Of a stretch of 64,000 nucleotides of DNA, positions 25,632 to 34,328 are shown piece by piece. Below the pieces are notes generated by a model. That model was not told where the DNA came from, ran no database searches, and saw nothing but the letters and a program-made list of their open reading frames with translations. The DNA lies in NCBI GenBank assembly GCA_002737365.1, contig NSIL01000001.1, positions 1 through 64,000 on the forward strand. Reading direction: 5' to 3'. Position numbers and translations under genes: made by a program. The stretch's first letter is position 1. Each line of letters opens with the position of its first letter. Source of the DNA: Acidobacterium sp. Its GTDB lineage: Bacteria > Acidobacteriota > Vicinamibacteria > Vicinamibacterales > UBA2999.

Positions 25632-26342
25632 TTACTGCTTGGTCATCGTGAAGCCGGTCACGGTGGCTTCGGTGTTGTGCGCGAAGCGAATGCCGTAGAC
25701 GCCGTCGGTCGACTTCAGCTTGCCCGCGGCGACCACGTCGGCCTTGGGGTAGCTGCCAACGACCGTGCCGTTGACCGAGCACTCAATCTTGTCGGCGGTG
25801 ACGGACATGGCGATGTCCTGCTTGACGGGTGCATTCTTGCCGGCCGCCTTCGCGATGGCCGCGTTCGGCTCGGGCTTGCGCGCGCTGACGGCGAACGGCG
25901 CCGGGCCCATGCCGCGGACGATGAAGGTGCCGTTGCCGTAAGCCGAGCAATAGATGAAGCTCTGGTCCGCGCCGCCCAGGTCGTTACCGGCGATCACGAT
26001 GCCATAGGGGTGCGGATGATCCATCAGGTTCATGTAGGCAGGCTCGTTGAAGGTCGCCTTCACGGTGTAGCTGCCGGTCGCCTTGTTGGCGGGATTCCAG
26101 TACGTGGTGGCGGGACCGGTGCGCACTTCAAGCACGCCACCCTTTTCAGCGAGGCGCGCGTTGTTCAGGACCTGGCCGGCCTTTTCTTCTTGGGCGTCAA
26201 TCTTGCCCATCCAGCCCTTGGCGAAAATCCCGCCGTCCTTCACCGCAATGGCCCCATCAGGCTGAGCCGCCGGAGCCTGAGCGCGAATGACCGAGGGCGT
26301 ACAAAGTGCAACCGCAATCGCAAAGCCGTAAACGAGACGCAT
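25632..26342 (-). CDS. Secreted beta-sandwich protein, unknown function
   Basis: This 236-aa protein starts at the ATG at 26342, with GAGAGGA upstream; the longer frame to 26459 crosses the divergent promoter. The signal peptide is VYGFAIAVALCTPSVIRAQ. The mature part is strand-rich (GVLEVRTGPATTYWNPANKATG, SYTVKATFNEP, MDHPHPYGIVIAGNDLGG, ECSVNGTVVGSY, DGVYGIRFAHNTEATVTGF) and resembles a concanavalin-like/DUF1080 jelly-roll that binds or cleaves carbohydrate; that is judged from pattern only. It is divergent from the dipeptidyl peptidase III gene. Confidence 0.65.
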   Translation of the reverse strand: MRLVYGFAIAVALCTPSVIRAQAPAAQPDGAIAVKDGGIFAKGWMGKIDAQEEKAGQVLNNARLAEKGGVLEVRTGPATTYWNPANKATGSYTVKATFNEPAYMNLMDHPHPYGIVIAGNDLGGADQSFIYCSAYGNGTFIVRGMGPAPFAVSARKPEPNAAIAKAAGKNAPVKQDIAMSVTADKIECSVNGTVVGSYPKADVVAAGKLKSTDGVYGIRFAHNTEATVTGFTMTKQ

Positions 26343-26444
26343 GGTGTGTCCTCTCAAAGAAACTCTTGGTTGTACCGAAGGCTCATCATAGCCTGTTCTG
26401 ATGGGTCCTAGCGACCTCCGGCATAGGTGCGATACCCTAGCCGA

Positions 26445-28436
26445 ATGACCCTTCGTCAATCTCTCGCACTGGCCCTGCTAACGCTAGTCCCAGCGTGCTC
26501 CAGCCCGACCCCCGCCACTGAGACCAAGCCGGCCGCCACTGCGACTGCCCCACCCGCTGAGCGCAAGTACCTGCTCGAGCGAGTGGGCGATGCCTCGGTG
26601 GTGCAGTTATATGCGGATGGCTTCTCGTCGCTGCCACTGAAGCAGAAGTCGCTGATCTGGCATCTCTCCGAGGCTGCCATCGCCGGCCGCGATATTTTCA
26701 TCGACCAGAAACACCGCGACGCGCTCGCGATGCGCGGCATCCTCGAGCTGATCGTCGCCAACCCGCAAGGCGTCGACACCGTCACACTCACCGAGGTGCA
26801 GCGCTACACGAAGCTGTTCTGGCTGAACAACGGCCCCTACCACAACCTCACGGCGCGCAAGTTCGTCCTCGCCTGTACGCCCGACGCGTTTGCCGCCGCC
26901 GCCAAGACGGCGGGCGCCGATCCGGCCGCCGTCGCGCGGCTGCGGCCCATGTTCTTCGACCCGGCCGTCGACACCATCGTCACCAACAAGACTCCAGGCA
27001 CCGGCAAGGACATTCTGCAGTCGAGCGCCAACAATCTGTACTCCGGTGTGGCGATCGCCGACCTTACGGGCTTCGAGGAGAAGTACGGTTTGAACTCGCG
27101 GCTGGTCAAGCAGAACGGCAAGCTGGTCGAAGAGGTGTACCGCATCGATGGCCGCTACGGGAAGCCGATTACCGAGATCGTGAAGCACCTGGAAGCCGCG
27201 ACGGCGTTCGCGGAACCGCCCATGGCCAAGGCGCTGACGGCGCTCGTCACGTTCTACCGCACCGGCGAGGTCAAGGACCGCGAAGCGTACGACATCGCCT
27301 GGGTGCAGGACAAGGTGTCGCCGGTCGATACCATCAACGGCTTCATCGAGGTGTATCTCGATCCGCGCGGCATCAAGGGCGGCTGGGAAGCGCTGGTCTT
27401 CTATGTCAACCAGGAGAAGACCACCCGCATCAAGACCATCGCCACCAACGCGCAGTGGTTCGAGGACCGCATGCCCTGGGACGCGAAGTACCGCAAGGCC
27501 AGCGTCCAGGGCATTGTCGCCAACGCCATTGATGTGGTGGTCGAGACCGGCGACTCGGGTCCGGTCACGCCGATTGGCATCAACCTGCCCAACGACCAGG
27601 CCATCCGTGAGAAGTTCGGCAGCAAATCGGTGGCGCTCTCGAACGTGACCGAGGCCTACGACCGCTCGACGCCTGGTTCGATGCGCGGCGAGTTCGTGTG
27701 GACACCCGAGGAAGCGGAGCGCGCCATCAGGTTCGGCACGCTCGCCGGCGAGCTGACCACCGACATGCATGAAGTGATCGGGCATGCCTCGGGGCAACAG
27801 GCACCGGGCAAGGGCAATCCGCAGACCCTGATCAAAGAAGAATTCTCGGCGCTCGAAGAGGGCCGCGCCGATCTGGTCGGTCTCTACTTCATTGCTGATC
27901 CCAAGATGGTGGAGCTTGGCATTATTCCGGCCGCCGATCACGAGGCCGTGATTCGCACCGAGTACGAAGCCTACACGCGCAATGCCCTGGTGCAACTGCG
28001 GCGCATTCGTGAGGGCAGCCAGATTGAAGAAGACCACATGCGCAACCGCCAGATGATTGTTCGCTGGTTGATGGCCAGCACCAAGGCCATCGAGGAACGG
28101 ACGCGCGATGGCAAGACCTATCTCGTCATGGTCGACCCCTCAGCCTTTCGCAAGGGCGTCGGCATGCTCCTCTCCGAGGTGCAGCGCATCAAATCCGAAG
28201 GCGACTACGCCGCGGCCAAGAAACTATTTGCCACCTACGGCGTACACTTCGATCCCAAGCTCCGCGACCAGGTGGTGGCGCGCGTCGACCGGTTGAACCT
28301 GCCGTCCTACACCGGGTTTGTGATGCCCAAGTTGACGCCGGTGATGACCAACGGTCAGATTACCGACGTCTCCATTTCGTATCCGCAGAATTTAACACAG
28401 CAGATGCTGGAATACTCAGGCGTTCGAAAGAGATAG
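26445..28436 (+). CDS. Dipeptidyl peptidase III (M49), lipoprotein
   Basis: This 663-aa zinc peptidase starts at the ATG at 26445. A lipobox (LTLVPAC) follows the N-terminal signal, placing the enzyme on a membrane facing the periplasm, unlike cytoplasmic eukaryotic DPP III. The M49 zinc site HEVIGH lies at residues 442-447 and the second ligand motif EEGRAD at about 470 (usual form EECRAE, here with Gly for Cys). It removes dipeptides from the N-terminus of oligopeptides. The creatininase-family gene begins 2 bases after its stop. Confidence 0.9.
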   Translation: MTLRQSLALALLTLVPACSSPTPATETKPAATATAPPAERKYLLERVGDASVVQLYADGFSSLPLKQKSLIWHLSEAAIAGRDIFIDQKHRDALAMRGILELIVANPQGVDTVTLTEVQRYTKLFWLNNGPYHNLTARKFVLACTPDAFAAAAKTAGADPAAVARLRPMFFDPAVDTIVTNKTPGTGKDILQSSANNLYSGVAIADLTGFEEKYGLNSRLVKQNGKLVEEVYRIDGRYGKPITEIVKHLEAATAFAEPPMAKALTALVTFYRTGEVKDREAYDIAWVQDKVSPVDTINGFIEVYLDPRGIKGGWEALVFYVNQEKTTRIKTIATNAQWFEDRMPWDAKYRKASVQGIVANAIDVVVETGDSGPVTPIGINLPNDQAIREKFGSKSVALSNVTEAYDRSTPGSMRGEFVWTPEEAERAIRFGTLAGELTTDMHEVIGHASGQQAPGKGNPQTLIKEEFSALEEGRADLVGLYFIADPKMVELGIIPAADHEAVIRTEYEAYTRNALVQLRRIREGSQIEEDHMRNRQMIVRWLMASTKAIEERTRDGKTYLVMVDPSAFRKGVGMLLSEVQRIKSEGDYAAAKKLFATYGVHFDPKLRDQVVARVDRLNLPSYTGFVMPKLTPVMTNGQITDVSISYPQNLTQQMLEYSGVRKR

Positions 28437-28438
28437 CC

Positions 28439-29347
28439 ATGATCAAGACTGCCCTCACCGCGACTGCCGCACTGGCCTTTGTGACTGCGCTGATTTCGGC
28501 GCAGGCGCCACAACGCGCACCAGACCCGCGCTCGATGGGCGGCGGCGATTGCCGCGACAACGCCAACAACTGCGCCGACGCGCCGAATCCGCTCCCCATG
28601 CCAAACACGGTGTGGATCGAAGAGATGACGTGGATGGACGTCCGCGACTCGCTCAAGGCCGGCCACACCACGGCCATCATCGCCACTGGCGGCATGGAGC
28701 CGAACGGGCCGTGGCTGGTGACCGGCAAGCACAACTACGTGCTGAAGACGAATTGCGAAGCCATTGCGCGCAAGCTCGGCAACGCGCTGTGCGCGCCGAT
28801 CGTCGAGTTCGTGCCCGAAGGCCGCATCGACCCGCCCAGCGGTCACATGCGCAGCCCGGGCACCATCAGCCTGCGCGAAGAGACGTTCGAGGCACTGCTG
28901 ACCGACATCGCGCACAGCCTGAAGATGCACGGCTTCAAGAACATCGTCATGATCGGCGACAGTGGCGGCAATCAGGCCGGCCAGAAGGCCGTCGCCGACA
29001 AGCTCACCGTGCAGTTTGCCGGCGCCGCCTTGGTCGCCACCATCCCCGGCTACTACACCGCGCCACCGGGCACGCCCAACGTACTCCGCCAGCTCGGCGT
29101 CACCAAGGACGGCATGCCGGACGATGGGCTCCACGACAGTCCGGGGATCACGCTGAACATGCTGCTGACCGACCCGAACTCGGTGCGGTGGGAGGCACGC
29201 GTCAAGGCCAAGAAGGCGACCATCAATGGCGTGGACATCTCGAACCTGGACCGATCCCGTGAATGGGCCCGCGCGATTGTCGATGCGCGCGCGTCGCGCA
29301 CCGTGGCCTTGATCAAGCAGGCCATTGCCGAGAAGAAATCAAGCTAG
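28439..29347 (+). CDS. Creatininase-family protein, exported
   Basis: This 302-aa protein has a signal peptide (MIKTALTATAALAFVTALISAQ). The creatininase fold is shown by IIATGGMEPNGPWLVTGKHNYV near residue 80, EGRIDPPSGHMRSPGTISL near 125 and IVMIGDSGGNQAGQKAVAD near 170. Ordinary creatininases have a metal-binding GSxEQHGPHLP; here it reads GGMEPNGPW, so catalytic metal binding may differ. It forms a two-gene operon with the dipeptidyl peptidase III lipoprotein, suggesting a joint periplasmic amide or peptide task. Confidence 0.8.
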   Translation: MIKTALTATAALAFVTALISAQAPQRAPDPRSMGGGDCRDNANNCADAPNPLPMPNTVWIEEMTWMDVRDSLKAGHTTAIIATGGMEPNGPWLVTGKHNYVLKTNCEAIARKLGNALCAPIVEFVPEGRIDPPSGHMRSPGTISLREETFEALLTDIAHSLKMHGFKNIVMIGDSGGNQAGQKAVADKLTVQFAGAALVATIPGYYTAPPGTPNVLRQLGVTKDGMPDDGLHDSPGITLNMLLTDPNSVRWEARVKAKKATINGVDISNLDRSREWARAIVDARASRTVALIKQAIAEKKSS

Positions 29348-29749
29348 CGGGCTTGCCCCCGGTAGCATACGGGCGGCTCCGAGAAGCGACCGCTGGCGGC
29401 CGAGCGACATGTCCAACACGCGAACGGGAACGCCGGTTTCCTTGATGACGGTCAGCAGATGTTCAGTGACGACCTTGTCGACCGCTTCGGCGGCCGTCGC
29501 CTGGATCGCCATCTCGTTCATACCGTGCGCCTTCACTGCATCGCGGACGGCCGGGCGGTAGGGCTGCTCAAGGTTGCGAATCCAGAATCCTGGCAAGTTT
29601 CCCGTGAAATCCTGCCCGAAGTCGCGAACCAGCTTCACGCTGTCGGTCACCTGCACCGTCAACACGGAATGGAAGTCAATCGGCACGCCGTCCATGGTCA
29701 TCAGGTCACTGAACTCGACATCGATGTGCATCGGCACGACGATGAGCAT
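29339..29749 (-). pseudogene. SPFH/band 7 protein fragment
   Basis: The frame contains HIDVEFSDLMTMDGVPIDFHSVLTVQVTDS, NLEQPYRPAVRDAVKAHGMNEMAIQATAAEAVDKVV and TGVPVRVLDMSLG, the core of a prohibitin/stomatin-like (SPFH) domain. It lacks the N-terminal membrane segment and about half of the C-terminus, which ends abruptly in GRQRSLLGAARMLPGASPLA. The first codons have no ribosome site and lie against the rapA start region. I read it as a truncated gene. It overlaps the creatininase stop by 9 bases. Confidence 0.6.
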
Positions 29750-29824
29750 CTTGGTGATGATGTCTGGAGTCTACCGAGGATCCGGAACTCTGCCAACCTC
29801 TCGGCCAACTGAGGTAACGTCGTA

Positions 29825-32383
29825 GTGCTGCCGATCAATACCGCCAACTGGAAGGCTGGGGACTATCTCACCCACCGTTTCAATCCCGAGCTGGGGATTG
29901 GACGAATCACCACCGTCGATGGCCGCGCGATCGTCGTGGAGTTCCCCCGCTCGGGGACCTCGCTGCGACTGGCGGCCAGCACCGACGCGCTCGTGCCGGT
30001 CGATCTCAGTCCCGGCCGGCCGGTTCGCATCACCACCTCGCACGAAGAAACCACCATCGCCGCCCGGCTGCCAGACGGACGGCTGACACTCGCGAACGGG
30101 CGAACCGAGCCGGCGCACGCCCTGTGGCCGCTCGAACTCGAGGGCGCCCTGCTGGAGCGGCTCGCCCTGGGCGACCTCGACGATGTCGACGACTTTGTCA
30201 CGCGGATGAACGTGTTGCACCTGCTGGCCATCCGCGAGGCCGATGGCCTGGGCTCGTTCCTGGGGGGCCGCGTCCGGCTCTACCCCCATCAGCTTCACGT
30301 CGCGGAGCGCGCCAGCGCCACCGACCCGGTTCGATGGCTGCTCGCGGACGAGGTCGGCCTCGGCAAGACCATCGAAGCGTCGCTGATCCTGAATCGGCTG
30401 GTCCACGCCGGCCAAGTCCGGCGCTGCATGGTGGTGGCGCCAGAGCCTCTGACCGTTCAGTGGCTGGGCGAGTTGTGGCGGAAATATCACCAGGTGTTCA
30501 CGCTGCTCGACTCGGAACGCCTGGGCGATGTCGCCAAGGACTTTGGCGACGGTTTCAACCCGTTTGAACTTCATCAGCGGACCGTCATCTCCATCGACAT
30601 GCTGATCGCGCGCCCGCATCTCACCGCGCAGGCCGTCAAGGCCGGCATCGACCTGCTGGTCGTCGATGAAGCGCAGCGGCTGCGCCGCCCTCCCGGTCAC
30701 CCCGGTGAACCCGCCTGGCGCGCCGTCGCGCCGATTGCGGCATTGGGCCGCCACGTCCTGCTGTTGAGCGCGACGCCACTCGAAGACGATGCGCACGGGT
30801 TCTTTCGGCTGCTGCAGTTGCTGCGTCCCGAGGATTTTCCCGAGGGCACGAGCTTCGAGGCGCGTCTCGCCAATGGCATGCCGCTGCCCGACTGTACCAG
30901 CTCGACTCGCCGCTCGGACATCGGCGGGCTGCCACCGCGCGTGGGCATCCCGATTGAGTTATTGAATCCCAAGAGCGCGAAGCTGCACGGCGCGGTCGAA
31001 GCCGCGGTGCGGCAGGCCCCTGCGCCGAATGCGGTCGTGGCCCGCGACAAGGTCGACCGGGTGCGCCGGGCGCTGGCCTCGGGCGCGGCACTGGGTGCCG
31101 TCCTCGGTCCCGACGATCCGTTGCGCCTCCAGGTCCAGTTGATGGACTCGGCCGACGCCCGCATGGAGTGGCTGGCGAGGCACGCGCCACTGTGGCGGGC
31201 GGCCAAAGAGAAGACGCTCGTGTTCGTGCAGCATCGCGAAACACTGGAGATGGTTCGCGCCGCCCTGAGTCAGCGGGCGCAGCTCGCCACCGGCATGTTC
31301 CACGAAGAGTTGTCCTCGGTGCGCCGCGATACCGAAGTGGCGCGCTTCCGTGAGATTGACGGCCCCAGCCTGCTGGTGTCGACCGAATGCGGCGGTGAGG
31401 GCCGCAACTTCGAGTTCTGCCGCCGCCTGGTGTTGTTCGATCTGCCCTGGAAGCCGTCGCTGGTGGAACAACGCATCGGCCGCCTCGATCGCATTGGCCG
31501 CCGCATTCCCGTCGAGGTCGTCTACTTCTGCCCGCCCGCCGGGATTGGCCGCGAGGTCGTGCGACTGTTCGAAGAGCTCGGGCTGTTCCGCGAGCCGCTC
31601 GCCGGCCTCGAGACCCAGTTGGCCCACATCGAGGGCGCGCTCGAGGAGATCGCGCTCGATCCGGACGCGACACTGACGGACGCGCGTTTCGACGCCCTCG
31701 TCGCCGAAGCGCACACGGCCCGCACCCGGATCCGCGAGGCGGCGTATCAACAACTGCATCGCCACCCCTACCGCGCCGAGTTGAGGCCCGGCATTCTCGC
31801 CCGCATTCCCATGGAGCTCGACGAGCTCAACCAGGAAGTGGTGGTCACCGCCGCCATCGGCCTGGGCTTCACCATCGCCCATCCGCGGGGACATCGCGTG
31901 TTCTCAATTGAGCTTGGCAGCGGGTCGGCGGTTGACGGCCTGCCCGGAGTCCCGGCCGGCTCGGGATACGTCGGGACGTTCGATCGCGAGGAAGCGGTCG
32001 AGAACGAGGCGATCGACTTCTTCTCGTCCGGGCATCCCTTGGTCGAGGGCATTTTCGCGCACTACGAGGAGAGCCCGCTCGGCCGGGCCGTTCGGTTCGA
32101 GATCGCGATCGGCAACGACAGTGGCGAAGGCCTGGTCGCGATCTACAAGGATGGCCCGGCGTTCGAGGTGGTGGCGCTCGACGACACCGGCCAGGTGCGG
32201 CTGGACTGGGCCGAGGCCGTGCTGACGCGGCCGATTCGCGCGCGGCCGATTGCCAAGGCGAGTGAGCACGACGGATGGAAGACCATGGTGCGCCAGCTCG
32301 GCGAGCGCCTCGACCCGGCCCGCCGCCTGCACGCGCTGGCCGCGATCAGGGTGAGAGCCGTCGACGCGCGGCCGTCGACCTGA
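29825..32383 (+). CDS. rapA: RapA-like RNA-polymerase-associated SWI2/SNF2 ATPase
   Basis: This 852-aa protein starts at a GTG. An N-terminal Tudor-like segment (LTHRFNPELGIGRI), then a SNF2 helicase core: Walker A LLADEVGLGKTIEA near residue 175, motif II LLVVDEAQRL near 280, LLSATPLEDD near 320. Helicase C carries FVQHRETLEMV near 465, LLVSTECGGEGRNFEF and the arginine finger VEQRIGRLDRIGR near 545. The C-terminal remainder matches the RapA-specific module. RapA recycles stalled RNA polymerase in E. coli (968 aa there). It stands alone, with no restriction or defence partner nearby. Confidence 0.9.
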   Translation: MLPINTANWKAGDYLTHRFNPELGIGRITTVDGRAIVVEFPRSGTSLRLAASTDALVPVDLSPGRPVRITTSHEETTIAARLPDGRLTLANGRTEPAHALWPLELEGALLERLALGDLDDVDDFVTRMNVLHLLAIREADGLGSFLGGRVRLYPHQLHVAERASATDPVRWLLADEVGLGKTIEASLILNRLVHAGQVRRCMVVAPEPLTVQWLGELWRKYHQVFTLLDSERLGDVAKDFGDGFNPFELHQRTVISIDMLIARPHLTAQAVKAGIDLLVVDEAQRLRRPPGHPGEPAWRAVAPIAALGRHVLLLSATPLEDDAHGFFRLLQLLRPEDFPEGTSFEARLANGMPLPDCTSSTRRSDIGGLPPRVGIPIELLNPKSAKLHGAVEAAVRQAPAPNAVVARDKVDRVRRALASGAALGAVLGPDDPLRLQVQLMDSADARMEWLARHAPLWRAAKEKTLVFVQHRETLEMVRAALSQRAQLATGMFHEELSSVRRDTEVARFREIDGPSLLVSTECGGEGRNFEFCRRLVLFDLPWKPSLVEQRIGRLDRIGRRIPVEVVYFCPPAGIGREVVRLFEELGLFREPLAGLETQLAHIEGALEEIALDPDATLTDARFDALVAEAHTARTRIREAAYQQLHRHPYRAELRPGILARIPMELDELNQEVVVTAAIGLGFTIAHPRGHRVFSIELGSGSAVDGLPGVPAGSGYVGTFDREEAVENEAIDFFSSGHPLVEGIFAHYEESPLGRAVRFEIAIGNDSGEGLVAIYKDGPAFEVVALDDTGQVRLDWAEAVLTRPIRARPIAKASEHDGWKTMVRQLGERLDPARRLHALAAIRVRAVDARPST

Positions 32384-32549
32384 ACCTCAACGCCGGCAGG
32401 ACCCTCGCAGATCTTTACCCACAGCGTCGTAGTTGCCCACGGCGGCTCCGGGGCGGCAGAAGAGCCGCCCTGGTGGCTACGGTTGGCTACGGTCACGACC
32501 AGCCGAGAAGCCGCGCAGGTGCGCGGCGAGCGTTTTTATTAAGAAAGGT
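32384..32549. other. Non-coding stretch before the tRNA pair
   Basis: No gene is seen in these 166 bases. It contains a GC-rich hairpin-like patch (GGCGGCTCC...GGAGCCGCC type words near 32440-32470) and a TTTTTATTAAG run at 32532 that could end leftward tRNA transcription. Confidence 0.4.
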
Positions 32550-32623
<74 letters not shown>

Positions 32624-32706
32624 GCTCGGACTTGCTAATGCTAGTTGAGAATGGTGCGTGGGGTCGACTGGGGGGCGGTCATTCGACGATTGGGGGATGC
32701 AAAAGT

Positions 32707-32781
32707 TGGAGCGGGAAACGGGATTCGAACCCGCGACTTCGACCTTGGCAAGGTCGCACTCTACCACTGAGTTATTCCCGC
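32707..32781 (-). tRNA. tRNA-Gly (GCC)
   Basis: Acceptor GCGGGAA/TTCCCGC, discriminator T, encoded CCA, anticodon loop TTGCCAA (anticodon GCC) closed by GACC/GGTC, and T-loop TTCGAAT. Confidence 0.96.
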
Positions 32782-32850
32782 TCGCCGAGAACAACCCACT
32801 GTAACAGATGGCTAGCGCGACAGGCAAGCGTTCTGGGCCGTCGGCCGGAC

Positions 32851-33891
32851 CTAAAGGTCAGGCCCCACAGGCTTTACACCCCGCAGGACCCTCGCCGCCT
32901 CCTCCGGAGACACCGGGTTACGAGGAATGCCAGTCCCCCACTCGAGCCCGCTCCACCGGGTCACCCGCGGGATGACCTCCAGGTGCCAGTGGAACGCCAG
33001 ATCGGCATCCCCGCTGAAGGGCGCGGTGTGGAGCACCAGGTTGTAGGCCGGCCGCCCGAGCGCCCAATCCACCCGGGCCATCACGTCCTTCAGAACGACG
33101 GACATCGCTTCAAGGGTGGCGTCGGACGCCTCGTCGAACCTCGCCGCATGCTCGCCGGGCATGAGCCAGGTCTCAAACGGCACGCGCGAGGCAAACGGGG
33201 TGATGGCAATTACTGGAAGGGTGTCTGACACCGTGCGCCGGCCATCACGCAACCCCTGCTCGGTCATGTCGCAGAAAATGCAATGGCCCGTGTGGCCGAG
33301 GTGGGCCGCGGCCCCACGCACTTTTTCATCAAGGGCCGCGGGGACGATCGGGTACGCCGCGATCTGCGAATGGGCGTGGTCCATCCGGGCACCGGCGGCC
33401 CGTCCGTGATTCTTGAACACGATCGCGGTGGCAAATCTTGCGTCCTGTTTCAGATCCTGCAACCGCGTGCGCCAGGCCCAGAGCACCCGCCACAGGCGAT
33501 CGACTGGCAGATTCTGCAATGGCTGGTCGTGCACCGGCGTCTCGATGACCACTTCATGCGCGCCCAGACCGTCGCGGGTCTCGAAGACGCCGTCGATGCG
33601 GCGGTCCAGGCCTCCCTCGATGCGCAGCATGGGACGCCGGTTGGCAACGACCCGCACGGACCATCCCGGCGTATTGGTATGACTACCCTCGCGCCACGCC
33701 AACAGCTCCGGTCCGGCCTCGCCTTCCCTGCCTTCGCAGAAGGCGCAGGCTGCCTCCACTTCGGTGACCTCAGAGCTCCGGCTAAAGCCGGAGGCTACTC
33801 CGTCATCAAAGTCGTTGGGATGCAGAGGCGAGAGATCGATCACGACCGAACGGCCGGTGATCGGGTCGCGCCGAAGCTCGGTGGTTACCAT
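32851..33891 (-). CDS. galT: Galactose-1-phosphate uridylyltransferase
   Basis: This 346-aa protein starts at the ATG at 33891 (MVTTELRRDPITGRSVVI). HIT-superfamily signatures: CAFCEGREGE and CIFCDMTEQG (metal-site CxxC motifs), NRRPMLRIEGG, HEVVIETPVHD, and the catalytic histidine motif FKNHGRAAGARMDHAHSQI (HxHxQ) near residue 170. It swaps UMP between UDP-glucose and galactose-1-phosphate in the Leloir pathway. The N-terminal loop VASGFSRSSE between HPNDF and CAFC is translated from a CTTTAG palindrome. It overlaps the yraN stop by 7 bases and is the last gene of a leftward block. Confidence 0.88.
   Translation of the reverse strand: MVTTELRRDPITGRSVVIDLSPLHPNDFDDGVASGFSRSSEVTEVEAACAFCEGREGEAGPELLAWREGSHTNTPGWSVRVVANRRPMLRIEGGLDRRIDGVFETRDGLGAHEVVIETPVHDQPLQNLPVDRLWRVLWAWRTRLQDLKQDARFATAIVFKNHGRAAGARMDHAHSQIAAYPIVPAALDEKVRGAAAHLGHTGHCIFCDMTEQGLRDGRRTVSDTLPVIAITPFASRVPFETWLMPGEHAARFDEASDATLEAMSVVLKDVMARVDWALGRPAYNLVLHTAPFSGDADLAFHWHLEVIPRVTRWSGLEWGTGIPRNPVSPEEAARVLRGVKPVGPDL
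33776..33793. repeat. CTTTAG-centred palindrome inside galT, copy 3
   Basis: CTCCGGCTAAAGCCGGAG is a perfect 8-2-8 palindrome. Read on the galT strand with its GTAGCC flank it encodes VASGFSRS in frame, a surface-loop insertion relative to other GalT proteins. Confidence 0.75.
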
Positions 33892-34262
33892 CCGGGCCGG
33901 AACGCGTCCTTGTAGACTGTGATGCGCGCCGGCTGGCACGAGGCGTCCACCGACACCACGTCGAAGCGGCACGGCGTCGCATGCAGCGCGTGGCCACTGA
34001 CGTACTCCTCGGCCATCGAGACCAGTCGTCGCTGTTTCTGCAGGGTGACCATCTCGGCTGGATCGCCAAAGCGGCTATCGGTCTTGGTCTTCACTTCCAC
34101 AAATACTACCGTTGCCTCGTCCCGAGCGATGAGGTCGATCTCGCCAAAGCGGGAACGATAGCGCCGATCGAGTATCTGATACCCGAGTCGCTCGAGCTCG
34201 GTGCTGGCAATGTCTTCGCCATAGAGGCCTAGTTGCTGGCGGGCGTAGGTCATGGCGGCCAC
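33885..34262 (-). CDS. yraN: UPF0102/YraN-family endonuclease-like protein
   Basis: This 125-aa protein has the YraN restriction-endonuclease-like fold: GLYGEDIASTELERLGYQILDRRYR, then FGEIDLIARDEATVVFVEVKTK, with the acidic Glu-Asp-Glu-x-Lys metal site (GEIDLI ... FVEVK). The family is near-universal in bacteria and thought to be a nuclease, but its role is undefined. It overlaps galT by 7 bases. Upstream, between it and the aminotransferase stop, lies the GGCAGCACT palindrome. Confidence 0.9.
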   Translation of the reverse strand: MAAMTYARQQLGLYGEDIASTELERLGYQILDRRYRSRFGEIDLIARDEATVVFVEVKTKTDSRFGDPAEMVTLQKQRRLVSMAEEYVSGHALHATPCRFDVVSVDASCQPARITVYKDAFRPGW

Positions 34263-34297
34263 AAAGCAATCGCGGTGCCAACTTGGCGGTCAAATCC

Positions 34298-34317
34298 GGC
34301 AGCACTAAAGTGCTGCC
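34298..34317. repeat. CTTTAG-centred palindrome, longer relative
   Basis: GGCAGCACT-AA-AGTGCTGCC is a perfect 9-2-9 palindrome in the 66-base gap between the aminotransferase stop and the yraN start. It shares the CTAAAG/CTTTAG centre with the TCCGG copies but has different arms. It could end the aminotransferase transcript. Confidence 0.7.
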
Positions 34318-34328
34318 CTCCCGGCATC

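Noticed and set aside
26607-28037. A 476-codon frame on the minus strand.
   Set aside because: It is antisense to dipeptidyl peptidase III, whose motifs are unmistakable.
29825-32383. RapA-like helicase as part of a defence system.
   Set aside because: The full RapA layout including the N-terminal Tudor-like part is present, and no methylase, nuclease or other defence gene is adjacent.
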